Source of the DNA: Cladophialophora immunda
Lineage: Eukaryota > Ascomycota > Eurotiomycetes > Chaetothyriales > Herpotrichiellaceae
Reading direction: 5' to 3'
DNA: 64,000 nt
Assembly: GCF_000835495.1 (NCBI RefSeq)
Contig: NW_015622541.1
Coordinates: 7,626,001-7,690,000, forward strand
Below are positions 10,096 to 21,500 of this stretch, one piece after another (positions within the stretch are counted from its first letter, which is position 1; every line of letters starts with the position of its first letter). Under the pieces are notes generated by a model. The model searched no databases, was not told where the DNA came from, and saw only the letters and a list, made by a program, of their open reading frames with translations. The position numbers and the translations under genes were made by a program.

Positions 10096-11793
10096 CTACA
10101 CCTCGTCCAAAGATTTGTTATAAAAGATGCTTTGGACGTTGCACATTGCCTTGAGGCCGTTGATGCCCCACTCCGTCCCTATACCACTCTCCTTATGGCC
10201 TCCGAAAGGGGCGAGAGGCGACAGGTCAAAATGCGAATTGATCCAGACGCTCCCGGCTTCCATTTGCCGCGCCAGCCTGTCAGCTCTTTCCAGATCTCTG
10301 CTCCAAATCGAAGCACCAAGCCCCATTCGGGTGTCATTCGCGCGCCTGACTACCTCGTCCTCAGTCTTCCAAGGCAGTGCCGGGACTATCGGTCCTGTGT
10401 CCAAGTCAGTAGGATACTTCTCTACCGGGCTACATTGCTGGATAGACGACTTACCGAATGGCTCTTCCATGACGATCCTACTGTTGTCGGGCGGGTTGTC
10501 AATGATCGTGGGCTCGATGAAGTAGCCGTTGCTGTCTTTCATCTTCCCTCCGGTGACGGCTTTCCAGTTCTCCTTGGGAATGTCGTCGAAGAATCTCGCG
10601 ACACGGTCATATTGCATTTTGTTTTGGAGAGGACCTAGAACGATCCCGCTGTCGAGCCCGTTGCCCATAGTCATAGTCTTCACGTGTCTCGCCATGGCTG
10701 TGAGAAACTCCTGATAGATCGATTCGTGGACGTAAATTCGCTTCATGTTCAAGCAAATCTGACCTGAATTGAGGAAGGCGAACGTGGCTATTTTGGGAGC
10801 AACCTTCTCGATGTCGACATCGCCACAGACGATAGCTGGATCGTTGCCGCCCCTGAGATTCCCAGTCAGAGAGAAAGGAACGAGGACGTCACAATTGTTA
10901 CTAGGGGTGAAAGTGTCAGGTCAGGTTGGAGACGCAGGATCGCTTACAGCTCGAGAACCACTCTCTTCAGAGTTTTCGCACAGCTTTGCATGACCAGTTT
11001 CCCTGTCGGACTCGACCCTGTGAAGCTGATTTTGCCAATGCCCGGATGACTCGTCATCCATGGACCAACGTCGTCGCCACCACTGATTGACTGGACCACT
11101 CCGGGAAGGAAGAATCGTTGTGCAATCTCACACAGCTTGAGGCCACAGTACGGCGCGAACGGTGAGGGTTTGCAGATGACAACATTGCCCGTGAGTAAAG
11201 CTGGTGCGATTTTGGCCGTGCACAGCATGAGGGGGAAATTCCAAGGAATGATGGCGCCCACGACACCAATTGGCGTGTAGCGCACGACGGTTTTCTTGGT
11301 GTCGGTCTCCTCGACCACATCTTCGGGGACTGAAAGCTTTGCCATTCCTCGAATCCAATCAATGCCTGCACCGGCTTCCAGAGCGGCTTGCCATGTCTGT
11401 GGTCAAATCAGCACGGAGATCCCTAGTGACTTTCTTGAGAAGTTGTCGCGAGAAGCATACCGGCTTGCCTTGCTCGGTTGTGAGCAAATTGGTTAGCTCC
11501 TCCTTATACTCCTCAACTGCATCAGCGAAAGCCAGAACCGATCTTTGACGCTCTTCATATGGTTTTCGGGACCATGTCTTGAAGGCCTTTGTCGCAGCCT
11601 CTACAGCTCTATCAAGATGGTCGCTGGTGGATACTGGGACCGGCCAGAGATTCTGCTTGGTAGCCGGGTTGATTCCACAGCGAGTCGCTTTCGTGTCAAC
11701 TGCAGCGCCGTCGATGTACTGTGTAAACTCAGTAAAGCTGACCTTTGGCGATGAGTGGTGGTTGCCATTGGTAACACCATTCTGGGCCGTCAT
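10096..11793 (-). CDS. NAD(P)+-dependent aldehyde dehydrogenase
   Basis: Four exons: 11793-11461, 11396-10948, 10852-10455 and 10394-10096, with introns of 64, 95 and 60 nt. The total is 1479 nt, 492 residues, the standard ALDH-superfamily length. Visible landmarks are PWNFPLML and the cofactor-binding region, FTGSSPTGK, the general base in LELGGNDP (Glu about 260) and the catalytic thiol in NSGQICLN (Cys about 294). The 34-residue spacing between them equals that of typical ALDHs. The C-terminal EEPFGPIVPALPW and PFGGHKESGIG blocks are also intact, the first being restored by removing the last intron. The reaction is oxidation of an aldehyde to the carboxylate. In this context it could oxidise an omega-oxo-acid or aromatic aldehyde made by the neighbouring oxygenases and SDRs. 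The substrate is not readable from sequence; predicted cytosolic. Confidence 0.95.
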
Positions 11794-12407
11794 CGCAGCT
11801 TCTTAGATCAGAGAGTGCCCACTTGTTTCGACCGGAGAATGCTCAGTGTATATTCGGATAACCTGTGAACACTGAATAGTGTTGACTTGCCGTCTTGTGC
11901 GTTTCATACTGCAAAAGCAAGGGAAGGCCACTAGATGTACTTGACCAGTCCCGCTTCCCGGGCGGTTGAAACCGTGTTCTTCGATTACGATCAATTCTTG
12001 GATCTCTTTAGCCCGTCTCTGGTCCTGGATCCGGCGGATGGCTCCCGGGTCCACAAAACTCATCCTGCTGCCTGGGCCAGCTTCGGATTCAGACCATACA
12101 GAAGAGTAACCTCTACCAATTGTTGCTTGGCGCTGTTCTCTCTCTTCTAGTTTTTCCTGGCGAAGCACATGATTCGCTGCGGGTCTCTGTTCGAACTGAA
12201 TATCCTACTGGGCACCATCTAGTCACGACCATGAGTGGCAAGCAAGCCCCGGTTTTGTGACATGAGAAGACTATAGCGGAATTACTTGACGAACAGGAGC
12301 ATGGAGTTCGATCAGGGGCCACTGTTCCCCAGCAATGGCACAGGTTATTTTTCAGAGATCTATACTCGATCAACGGTCGTCACAGCCACAAGTGCAGCTC
12401 CTCTGCT
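11794..12407. other. Intergenic region upstream of the aldehyde dehydrogenase gene
   Basis: 614 bp between the ALDH start and the stop of the nitronate monooxygenase gene (both minus strand). A charged minus-strand open frame (12168-11803, first part rich in Glu/Arg/Gln, e.g. REQRQATIGRGYSSVWSE) is open but has no recognisable domain or upstream exon. I do not call it a gene. The region presumably holds the ALDH promoter. Confidence 0.4.
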
Positions 12408-13607
12408 TCATAGCTTCGGCTCATTGACAAGCATAACACTCCCCAACCGGAGTTTTTCTGCTGCAGCATCCACGATCTCGTCCACAATTTCCCTTGCACT
12501 ACTTCTGTAGTTCACCGTGCCAGCCACAATGCCCATGAGATACGGGTGTAGATTGTCCAGGACATCTTCATCATCCGGACGTAACTCTGCGTCATTTTGG
12601 ACCGGGAGAATGCCTTGCCCGGTTAATGACTTGATCTCCTCCTGCCGATTCTCTTCCCAGTTAAGGATGTATGGAGTCTTACGTATCCGCAACGGTCGTC
12701 CCTAAGATTCCGTCATTAGCCAGTGTATACCTGCACATTCAGAACAGAAACATACCGAGAAGATGACACTCCTGATAGTGTCGTCGACAGTCGCACTCAA
12801 GACCGCGTCTTGGTGAGCCCTCGATGCACCGGCTTCATGGGCAACAATGAATCTCGTTCCGACCCAAACACCCGAAGCCCCCAGCATCAAAGCCGCAGCC
12901 AAGCTCTCACCGCCGGAAACACCACCAGCTGCGACGAGCTGAACATCGACGCCGGTGAAAGCACTTTTTTTCCCCTTGAGCAGTTTTGCCACAGACGGGA
13001 TCAGAACAGAAAAGGGAATGTCGCCGGTGTGGCCACCAGCTTCCCCTCCTTGGGCGCACAGGATATCCACATCCAGATCCAAGCACTTTTGGACGTGCTT
13101 GGGGTGCCCGATCATGTTCATGTACAAGACCCCGCCGGCGTGGAGACGATCCACGGCCTGCCTCGGGGGCACTCCGATCGCAGAAACGAAGACGCGGGCC
13201 TTGGACTCGACCACAACTTCGATGAGTTCCATCAGTTTGCCTTTGGTGTAGTCGTAGCTATACAACTCATTGTCAACATCGCCAGTACGGTGACGGTTCT
13301 GGCACGGCAGTGTGTCGTCCTTTACTTACTTTGTCTTGCGTGCGTTGCCTCCCACCTGAGGAAGCAGAATGTCGACGCCAAAAGGCGCGTCCTTGTCGTT
13401 CAAGTACGACTTGAGCTCATTGATTTGTTCACGAAGACCGTCTGGACTGTACCCGTGGCCCCCAATGACACCGATGCCGCCAGCGTTAGTGACCGCCGCT
13501 GCCAGCTTTGGCCCTGCCGCGACTCCCATGCCGGCGAGCATCACAGGATGCTTCACGCCAAACAGGTCCGTCAGGGTTGTCCGGATTTTCTCTGTCCATT
13601 GTGTCAC
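12408..13607 (-). CDS. Nitronate monooxygenase (2-nitropropane dioxygenase-like), FMN-dependent
   Basis: Three exons: 13607-13330, 13257-12756 and 12701-12408, with introns of 72 and 54 nt; 1074 nt, 357 residues. The TIM-barrel start (HPVMLAGMGVAAGPKLAAAV), the GIGVIGG strand, the fungal-typical GGNARKTNYDYTKGKL junction created by splicing, the catalytic-His loop AQGGEAGGHTG and the phosphate-binding AAGGVSGGESLAAALMLGA are all present. The family oxidises alkyl nitronates such as propionate-3-nitronate to aldehydes or ketones plus nitrite, using FMN and O2. Fungi use it against nitronate toxins and for nitro-compound assimilation. It lies directly downstream of the regulator at 14.3-16.5 kb and upstream of ALDH, all on the minus strand, so the three may be co-regulated. 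The aldehyde it yields would be an ALDH substrate (inference). Confidence 0.93.
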
Positions 13608-14249
13608 TAGAGCAACTGCGGGTTTCCAAGGTGGATGACCTACGTCGAGAGCTCATCTTGGTTGGAAATCTGGGTTGTACCGTGGATGCTCGTTGGAAGT
13701 TGGGATGTTTCTCAAGGTGAGGATCTGGCGCGTCCACCACAATGTGGGAGAAATCATCATATTGAATTGAGGAGTCGTGATAGTTATCTCACAACCGATC
13801 TGGAGATGCGGTCCAGGTACCGAGGACGTTGCCAGTCTTCTCGATGTCTGGGCCTCGGCTCTCCACGCATTCAACTTGCTGCGGTTCTAGAGCACGCGTA
13901 TCACGTGGTTCGAGCCTCCATTCCTCTGTGCGGATCACCGAAGCCATTCTCAAGGGAACGAATTACTGGACGCTATTCCCTTGCACGGCGAATTAATCTG
14001 CTGGTTAGGATGCTGGGGCGAGTCAGATTCCGCCCAGCGCGGCCACTTTCCAGGCACTTGGCGCGCCTATTTTTATGCACAAGGATCTTTATGAGTGTAG
14101 CTCCATGCATCTCTGGCACGAATGTCTTGTTTGTGTTCCACATCTGAAAGACCATGGAATTTGACAGGGGATAGGCTTCACGAGGTCTGACAACACAGTA
14201 AGCGAGGTGGAGTGACAAGTGGTCATGGATAAGCACCTCACAGTTACGG
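13608..14249. other. Intergenic, upstream of nitronate monooxygenase
   Basis: 642 bp between the regulator's stop and the nitronate monooxygenase start. Open frames are short and without motifs. It presumably contains the monooxygenase promoter and the regulator's 3' untranslated region. Confidence 0.4.
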
Positions 14250-16458
14250 TCAAGTCCAGAAGTTGATGTGCTCTAGACTAGGCATGGCACCGAACAATCC
14301 CAGGTCTGTAGACGAATCAAACACACAGGCCAACAAGTCTGGGTCATCAACTTCAGGATTCCACTGCAATGGTCGCCTTGACATCCGCGGGGGCATAGAC
14401 GTGGTGCCTAGAGCCAACGTCTCTCCACCGAACTCGGCTGCAGGTTGGCCATCGTGGTCGTCTTCCGAGACGAACCGCTCGAAGAGGGACTCGATCATTG
14501 CGATATGCTCCTCCGGGCTCAGATCTGGAATCAAAATCCGAACAGCGCCCTCGATTTGGACGTCGCAGATCCGGGCGAGGTCTTGAATCAGGGAACAAGC
14601 GCCATTCAGATGCTGCTGCCATCTCGTGCGATGATGTTTGAGTAGTAGCAATGTGATTGCGGTAGACTGAGCGATTTCGGCTTGAGAGCACTCTCCGTGC
14701 CAATAGGCATAGAACATCACCAGGCCTGAGGTAACGGTTCGTTGGACCTGCCGCCATGTCGATGGCATCCCTGATATTCCCCCATCCTGGGGCCGATGGC
14801 TGTCGCTCGATCGGACCGAGCCTGGGCGCTGCAGTTCGGTCATTTGTGGAACCAAGAGAGTGTAGTACGTGTTGAGCAGCATCTGAGCGGCCCGAAGGCA
14901 GATACTGATGGAAGGCACCCATGACTGTTCTGAAGTGAGACAGGAAGCGCGCAAGCAAAGCCGGAGCCTGTGCAAAATGGTCAGAGGGCGGCGGTAGCAA
15001 AGGAAGGATGCACGCACCAGAAGAAGTGAATGCGGACGAGAGCCTCCAAGGTCGAGTCTGGATCGACCGACGGTTTCACCGGCCCAGCTTTGGCACATAT
15101 TCGCCCGATACTGGTTTCGATCCGGAGGACATCACTGATGTGCCCTCGGGATCGTTGGAGGTGCTCGATGACGTTTCCGTTGATCTTGACCAGCTCGACG
15201 ACCGCCGACAGTCGAGGATGTGTCTCTATGAGTGGCCGGAATAACTGGGTTGAATAGTCCGTCGGTCGAATGCGCGTTGGGGAATTGAAGCTCATGGCGC
15301 AATATCTGATCGCATCATTAGAGAGCAGTGCTTTACCGCGAGAGATCCGACCTACTGGTCAACATAGCACAGAATTAGGTACAAATGCAATTCTTGCACT
15401 CTGTTCATCCTGTCGTTAGATTCGCGATTGAAATCAAGATCATGGGCGATCTGGATCGCTCGGTCAATAACTGCTCGTATTCGGCTGGTCGCGCCGACAT
15501 GCAGAAGATAGATGTGGTGCAGAAATAGTGTCATTACAGTGTCAAACGTCGGCTGGCCGGTAAAGTCGTTGGTGAACTGGACAGAGAGCTCGAAGAATGT
15601 GGTGGCCAGGGTCAGACTGCCTTTTTGCATGCTGGGACAAGCGAGGGTAGCAAATAAAAGTGCCAGGCTGTCCAGCGGCGATGTTGTATCATAGCTATTG
15701 ATGGCCATGAGGGTTTCTTTGGAGCAACCAGATGGGAACAGATGGCGCACGAATCCCAGCACACGGTTCACATCCAGGATTTCGAAGTGTTGGCCGAGTG
15801 CGAGAGGGGCTTCAGAGACCAGCTCGGTAATAGTTTGAAAGGTCAAGCTCTGGAGACAATGGATGTCAGTCTTTGGTTGGAGCCGCTGAAGAAGGCTTTG
15901 GCCTCGACTGGCTTGTGGTTTGGGCTCTTCCAACGTGCACTTCGTCTGATAAGCTACTCTCCTGGTGAGCATGTTGCCAAAGTGCCGATTGAAGGGGCAT
16001 ACCAAAGTGCTCGACCGTGTACTCGCTCACCAATCGAAGGACGATGACAAAAGCTGGGCCCGGCATCGCGCTCGTTTGATTCGCCCCGGGAGCTGCAGGC
16101 TGGCTGGCGACTTCGCTGCGTGCTGTCTCGTCCTGAGGCGAACCTGTGGCCTGGTCGCCGACCCCGCTGGCCGAAGTCTGCGACTCGATGTTAGGGGAGG
16201 TGGGTGACGGCGGCTGCGGACGGCGTCGTCGTCGATGTGGCCTACGAAGAGCATGTCAGGAGGCAGGAGCCCACAGCTAGACATACACTCGGCGTATACA
16301 TAGTGTTGTGTGACATACCGAGCTTTCTCTCGCACCACGCATGTCGCACTTGTTTCGCAACACGCCGAGCAGGGATACGGTGGTCGACATTTTCTTTTGG
16401 AAGCGCGACATCGTTCGCAGGCTCGGTCGATCCTGCTGTGGGATTTGGGCACGTTCAT
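14250..16458 (-). CDS. Zn2Cys6 fungal-specific transcription factor
   Basis: Five exons are inferred: 16458-16319, 16241-16031, 15849-15356, 15305-15018 and 14967-14250, with introns of 77, 181, 50 and 50 nt; 1851 nt, 616 residues. The N-terminus carries a C6 binuclear zinc cluster (Cys14, 17, 24, 30, 33, 40; spacing 2-6-5-2-6) with the basic RASKRKC core. An Arg-rich then Ser/Thr/Pro linker follows. The middle matches the Fungal_trans region (SLTFQTITELVSEAPLALG; LFLHHIYLLHVGATSRI; DRAIQIAHDLDFNRESND). The 181-nt second intron is the weakest junction; a further small exon could hide there. The gene precedes, in the same orientation, the nitronate monooxygenase and ALDH genes, so it is a candidate pathway-specific activator for them (inference). 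The C-terminal region ends in aromatic/acidic residues typical of activation domains. Confidence 0.85.
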
Positions 16459-17065
16459 CCTGTCAAGCCGGGCAGAAGAGAACCTGGCACGATGTTGATG
16501 CAGGACGCTGCAGAGTCAGTGGCATCAGAGGTGGGGGAAGAAGCGAAGGAGCAAGGTCCAGTCACTAGATCCTAATCTTCCACCTCTGGCCGTCAAGCCT
16601 TTCGCCCCAGATGGAGAGAACCTGCCGGAGGGCCAAAGGAAGCCCCAACCCCGCCCAGAGTCCGGAGCAGCCTAGATCCCCCGGAAGGTTCAATACGAAG
16701 GCGCGGGGGAGATTAGACGTTGCGTGCGAGACTTAGCTATAGCTCACACCCTCAGGGCTCAGCGAGTTTAGACAGCTGATATTACTCAGACAGTCGGGAA
16801 GTAGGCGACCTTTCACGGAATCGCGGACCCCATCATCGGTGCGCGACTTCTAGTCTCTCAACTGCGGGTTTCCTATGGCGGGAAAGATTCTAAGCACTCA
16901 ATCTGAAATACTAGATTCTGCTTCAAGAGCTTTACGTACGGCCACCATCTTGATGACCCCAATTTGCGGCTTATACTTGCAGAGCCCAGGAATATGGAGG
17001 CGATCGCGATGGAATTCCTAGTTATCCTAATTCCAAGGGTGCGACTATTCCTCTGCTCGCCTTGT
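16459..17065. other. Intergenic between two minus-strand genes
   Basis: 607 bp from the regulator start to the permease stop. It should include the regulator's promoter. No coding frame with recognisable content, and no clear repeat, was found. Confidence 0.4.
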
Positions 17066-18735
17066 TCAAAGCGCGTACCTGAAGGCGTGGTTTTCCATGT
17101 CGGTAAGGTCTCGAAATCCCTGCGCATCAGCTTCCGTCGGCTCCACCACTCCGTAATTGGCATCCCGGTGTTTGTTGACTAATTGAAGATATACTCGGAG
17201 AGCGAGGCAGCAGCAGATGGCGATCGCAGCTGTTGCAATGGTGACGATGAAGAGCGTTGGGTACTGCTCGGGCTGTTCGGTGGTCTTGATCCACAGCGGC
17301 GCCACGCCGTTGCAAACGCAGTAGATGCCCCAAACCAGTGCCCCTACAAAGGATTTTTTGGTGTGTCCAGCGACGTTGGCCGAGTTGGTTGCCAGGACCA
17401 TGGTGTAGCCGGGGCTGAAAGCAGCCGTGATGGTGAATGCGACAATCGCCCCCCCTTTGTGGGAGTCCCAGGGAAGTTTCCACACCAGGGTCGAACCGAT
17501 GATGACCAGGATCTCGCAAATGATGGCGAGGATCAGCCGTGAGTTCTTGACGAATGTCCCAATGCAGCCAACAACAAACAGATTGACCAATACCCAGGCG
17601 CCTACGCATCCGGTCAACAGGACGGAGCGGAAGGGACTGAAGCCAAAGCTTTTGACAATGACCGCACTGAAGCCAGAGATGGCCCCATTCGCACAGGTCA
17701 CACAAAAGACAATCACGACCAGCAGCCACGTCTTGGGATCCACGAGGGCCTCGACAATCTGGTACCACTTGACATGTCGGTTCTCAATGCCCAGCTGCTC
17801 CGTCCTCATGCGTTCGACGGCGACGACCTTCTCCTCCTTGGTCAGGAACTGGGCTGTCATCGGGTTGTCGGGAAAGAAGAAGAGGATAGTGAACCCCCAC
17901 AAGATGGTAACGGCACCCAGGATAAGATACTGATATTTCCAAGGATTCAGACTGCCTTTGATGTGGCCAATACCGTACAGGATCATGGGTCCCAAGAGAG
18001 CACCCCAACCGGCCCCGGTGTACCACATGGCCATTCGTAGAGGCTGCTCATTCTTCTTCCACCACATTGCGGTGATGATGACAAAAGCAGGAGCAATCGA
18101 ACATTCTGAAATGCCTAGGAAAAATCTATGACCCCTCAGTTCCGGAACACTCTGACACGCGGCAATTGCCTACCGTTGCACCAGCAACCCTTGATAGCTT
18201 TTGCAACACACGGTCAGCATCACTACCGCTCCCCATGTGATGACGGTGCTAGCCAGGTATTTCCCCACCGGCAGCTTCTGAGCCAGGAAGACGGCAGGGG
18301 CCACTATCTCTCGGTCAGCCTTGGAGTCGTTCATCGGGGAAGGCGACCCATCCTACAGCCAGCAAGGTAGCCCCAGTAGAACATCAACGTGGCAACCGAG
18401 TATCGATGAAGGTTCAAGGTCGTTTCTCCAGTCCTTACGTCCACCACCGGGGTGTACAGATGAAGATCTTGGATGATGCCATACTGCGATGCAGCGTTAA
18501 GAATGACTTTGTCGGTGTATTGTAAAGCGAACGAGATCATCATCGTCGGCATCAGCCAGAGATCGATCTTGCGCCGACATCTTGCCTCAGCCTCGGCGGA
18601 GACAGCGACGTCGGCATTTTGGGCCGCAAAGGTGGCAGCCAAATCTGCTCCCTTTTCAATGACCTTGGGCGGATACTCCTCGTGGGTGGAGATAGACATG
18701 CCCGTCTCCTCAACTTCTTGTTTGGTGTCGGCCAT
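17066..18735 (-). CDS. Dal5/allantoate permease-like MFS transporter (ACS family)
   Basis: Three exons: 18735-18357, 18303-18174 and 18125-17066, with introns of 53 and 48 nt; 1569 nt, 522 residues. After a hydrophilic, Glu/Ala-rich N-terminus comes the family start (RRKIDLWLMPTMMISFALQY-TDKVILNAASQYGI). It continues through FYWGYLAG, RFFLGISECSIAPAF, the central charged loop, and the closing ...DMENHAFRYAL, a C-terminus characteristic of the anion:cation symporter (Dal5/Tna1/Vht1) group. About 12 membrane helices are expected. The group imports organic anions such as allantoate, nicotinate, pantothenate or aromatic/aliphatic carboxylates with protons. An upstream in-frame ATG at 18831 exists; 18735 gives the usual short N-terminus and is preferred. 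It shares a 616-bp divergent promoter with the CoA-transferase gene, which suggests joint use of one acid substrate (inference). Confidence 0.9.
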
Positions 18736-18981
18736 GATTCCAACAGTGACGTCGGACGGTGTCCCGGTAGGTGAGTGACTGGATGGTATGCAAATCGATT
18801 TGTATTTAGGCCTACGGCACTCAATATGCAAAGCGACAGGGGAAGTACAGCCCTACATATTTAAAACTCACAGCAGCCTACGTTCCAGACTTCATCCTGT
18901 CCACCTGAGACGCCTCAACTCGGAGACCTTGGAGCTGGAGGATGTACGTACGGGAGAACCGCGGATTGGTATAGCGTGTCG

Positions 18982-19032
18982 CGGGATATACGCAAGCGGA
19001 TATACACCTGCGGAAGTACCTCAGGGATATAC
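18982..19032 (+). promoter_or_regulatory. Four-copy GGATATAC-like element array, 13-14 bp period
   Basis: Elements GGATATAC at 18984-18991, GGATATAC at 18998-19005, GGAAGTAC at 19012-19019 and GGATATAC at 19025-19032 are spaced 14, 14 and 13 bp apart, all in the same orientation. The first three are preceded by CG or GCG. The CGG-like prefix is compatible with a zinc-cluster protein site, and helical phasing off one full turn would suit a multimeric binder (inference). The arrangement is seen directly; function is not. Confidence 0.5.
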
Positions 19033-19126
19033 AGGCAACATGCGAGAACCCTCGATGAACATGCGACCTGCAATTGAGGGTTCGGATCTACTCGTAATCA
19101 AATTGCAGGTCTAGAAACAGAGACCT

Positions 19127-19138
19127 GGATGTACATCC
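19127..19138. promoter_or_regulatory. Perfect 12-bp palindrome GGATGTACATCC
   Basis: An inverted pair of the GGATGTA half-site with fully self-complementary sequence, about 100 bp from the direct-repeat array and 214 bp upstream of the CoA-transferase ATG. It supports the idea that GGATRTA is a protein-binding half-site (inference). Confidence 0.45.
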
Positions 19139-19351
19139 CCCAGCCAGCCATGAACCGAGGGTTCGAGAATAGTTAATGATAATAATAAAAGTGACGATGC
19201 ATGGCGTTGCTTCTAGCCGGCTAGAAACGACAGAAAGCACCGCGCAACCAACGTTCTCAGATCGCAGCATATACACACATTTCTCGATCAACCTCATCTC
19301 CTTAAGTAACCTGCTTAAGACCCTGACTTGTTCCATATCCCTACAGAAACC

Positions 19352-20923
19352 ATGAATGAATCCCAACGCATAGCTTCATCTTATCTGGACACCATTCTGG
19401 CCGATTTTGGTGCTTCCAACAGTTTAGCGAAATCCACCGTCCGCTTCACCCATGGCTTCCCACCAGTTTCCCAGACCAAGGGGACCGACATACATCTGTC
19501 GTTGATCGGAGCCATTCCCAGCGCCGCCAATGCGCTCCTAGCAGCTAGAATGTTGGAGCTGCGAGGAGGCCCCGCCCAAGAGATTGAAATTGACCTGCGC
19601 CGGTCTCACAATTATATCGACCCAGACATCGGCATGACTCCTTGTGTTTGGGGTCAAGAAATCCCGGTCGACGCCTTGATTGGCAATCCATTCCTCAGAA
19701 ACATCTTCGAGACCCGGGATGGACGGCATGTCATCCTTTCGGCTGTTTATATCGAACTCGTCTACAAGTGGACGGCGTTCTTGCAATGTTCGGCCTTGGA
19801 ATCAGACATCCGAGCAACCGTCAAGCAGTGGGACTCGAAAGTTCTCGAGGCCGCCGCCGCCGAAGCTGGCATGCCCATGGCCGTGGTGCAGTCCGAGGAG
19901 ACTTGGGCCGCCACTCCCCACGGGCAGCATATGGCCAAACTTCCCATTGTTCCCATCGAGAAGCGAACGGACGCTCCCCCCAAGCCATTGAGTATGAATG
20001 CCTCGCGGCCTTTGGAGGGCTTGAAAGTGCTTTGCTGCACGCACGCTATCGCTGGGCCGTCCTCAGGCCGGACGCTTGCCGAACACGGGGCTTCGGTGCT
20101 GCAGATCATGTTCACCCACGGCTTCGAGCATGCTTCTGTCTATTCCGGGGCCAATTTAGGCTGTGCGTCTGCCCGACTCAACTTTCACAAGCAAGAGGAT
20201 CGCGACCACCTGTGGATGCTGATTCAGGACGCGGACGTCTGGGTCGACTCGTATCGTGAGGGTGCCATTGCCAAATTTGGCTTCAGCGACAATGCCATGT
20301 TCGCTCGCAATCCCAGCCTAATCATCTCCCACGTCCGGTGCTACGGGACGACGGGGCCATGGGCGCGCAAACCGGGATTTGACATGCAGGGCTCTGCTTC
20401 TTCGGGCATGTTGGCCCACTGCGGTGACGGCCTTGCCAATCCCCGGTGGCCCCCAGAAATGGTGGTGAACGACTACACGACTGGGTATTTTGGCGCGCTC
20501 AGAATTCAATCCGCTCTGCTCCAACGAGCGCAATATGGCGGCGGTTACGTAGTTAGTCCGTCTCTGACTGGGACCGCAATGGCCATTATGAAGCACTTCA
20601 AGACGACCCCATCCAACATGCCCGCCAATCTCACCGACGACGCCCTCCCTCCCGAATCTGTGGAAGGTCACTCAGGCTGGGGCTATCTGAAAACATTGAA
20701 GCCACTGCCCAACATGTCAAAAACCCCTCAAAAGTATGACCCGATCTTCCTGGCAGCGATTGGCTCCAGCCCCCCGGTTTTTCCAGGCGACGAGGACAAA
20801 TGGGACAAGGACAAGATCCAGCCGAGGAAGAAGGCGTGCACGAAAACCGACATCGAGGCCCCCTTTTTGGCCAAGATGTCAAGCTTGGCCGTCGTCAGTG
20901 CCAGGTACTTTACGCCAAATTGA
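19352..20923 (+). CDS. Family III CoA-transferase (CaiB/BaiF-type)
   Basis: Intronless, 523 residues from the ATG at 19352 (preferred over an upstream in-frame ATG at 19328). Family III features are visible in the second half: RPLEGLKVLCCTHAIAGPSSGRTLAEHGASVLQI, the DADVWVDSYREGAIAKFGFS block, HVRCYGTTGPWARKPGFDMQG with the candidate catalytic Asp in GFDM (about residue 344), and VVNDYTTGYFGALRIQSAL. The N-terminal ~200 residues form the extra domain seen in the longer fungal members. Such enzymes move CoA between acyl-CoA donors and carboxylates (formate/oxalate, carnitine, aromatic acids) through an aspartyl-CoA mixed anhydride. Divergent pairing with an anion permease suggests import followed by CoA activation of the same carboxylate (inference). 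Predicted cytosolic or mitochondrial; no clear targeting signal. Confidence 0.9.
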   Translation: MNESQRIASSYLDTILADFGASNSLAKSTVRFTHGFPPVSQTKGTDIHLSLIGAIPSAANALLAARMLELRGGPAQEIEIDLRRSHNYIDPDIGMTPCVWGQEIPVDALIGNPFLRNIFETRDGRHVILSAVYIELVYKWTAFLQCSALESDIRATVKQWDSKVLEAAAAEAGMPMAVVQSEETWAATPHGQHMAKLPIVPIEKRTDAPPKPLSMNASRPLEGLKVLCCTHAIAGPSSGRTLAEHGASVLQIMFTHGFEHASVYSGANLGCASARLNFHKQEDRDHLWMLIQDADVWVDSYREGAIAKFGFSDNAMFARNPSLIISHVRCYGTTGPWARKPGFDMQGSASSGMLAHCGDGLANPRWPPEMVVNDYTTGYFGALRIQSALLQRAQYGGGYVVSPSLTGTAMAIMKHFKTTPSNMPANLTDDALPPESVEGHSGWGYLKTLKPLPNMSKTPQKYDPIFLAAIGSSPPVFPGDEDKWDKDKIQPRKKACTKTDIEAPFLAKMSSLAVVSARYFTPN

Positions 20924-21500
20924 ATGGGAACATGGGTTGGGAGATTATTAGCAAAGCTCAAAACGTTCAATTGACAGTCGCCACTTGTAGAACAGTAATC
21001 CTCTTAGTGGACCACGACATGGATCAAATACGCAGACGTAACTTGTTATAAACAATCTCTTAGGGTACACACTATGGACGAAATTCGAAGGCCACCGGAG
21101 TTTTACTAATTAATATTATTCAAGAGATCGTGACGGCGTGTCTTTTCTGTATCAGCAGAGTCTTCAGCGAGCTCGTTTCCCTGTCCCGTGAATTGCGATA
21201 GTAAGAGAAACCAGAGTACGACAATTGCAATAGAGCAACTAGAGCACGATCCCTCCGTTTCATCAGCCATTGAGGCCACATTCCACCGGATATCAATGGA
21301 TCTACACTGTACCTGCTGCCCTTTTGTATATCCGTGGCACCTGCGGACGGAAATAGAGGATTCGCACCAGGTTTCCGTTCGCGCGAGGCTAGACCGTTGC
21401 CATTTGCTCGCTGTGCCCCCCCAGAATCGGACCCAGTACGACACGGGATATAACTCTCGGCCAGAAACTCGCTGCTGATATTCTCCTCTCTTTCCGACGT
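20924..21500. other. Intergenic between CoA-transferase and Zn2Cys6 regulator
   Basis: 577 bp; AT-rich around 21040-21120 (3' region of the CoA-transferase), then the 5' region of the regulator. No recognisable gene. Confidence 0.4.

Larger units (their letters stand above)
18736..19351. promoter_or_regulatory. Divergent promoter of Dal5-like permease and CoA-transferase
   Basis: 616 bp between the two start codons. It contains a four-copy array of a GGATATAC-like element and a separate 12-bp palindrome of the same half-site, both listed separately. No open frame of note was found. Confidence 0.65.

Noticed and set aside
11803..12168. 121-codon minus-strand open frame upstream of ALDH as a gene
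   Set aside because: The first half is protein-like, but no start context, upstream exon or domain supports it.
12723..13610. 295-codon plus-strand open frame
   Set aside because: Antisense to the nitronate monooxygenase, whose exons, splice sites and motifs are clear.
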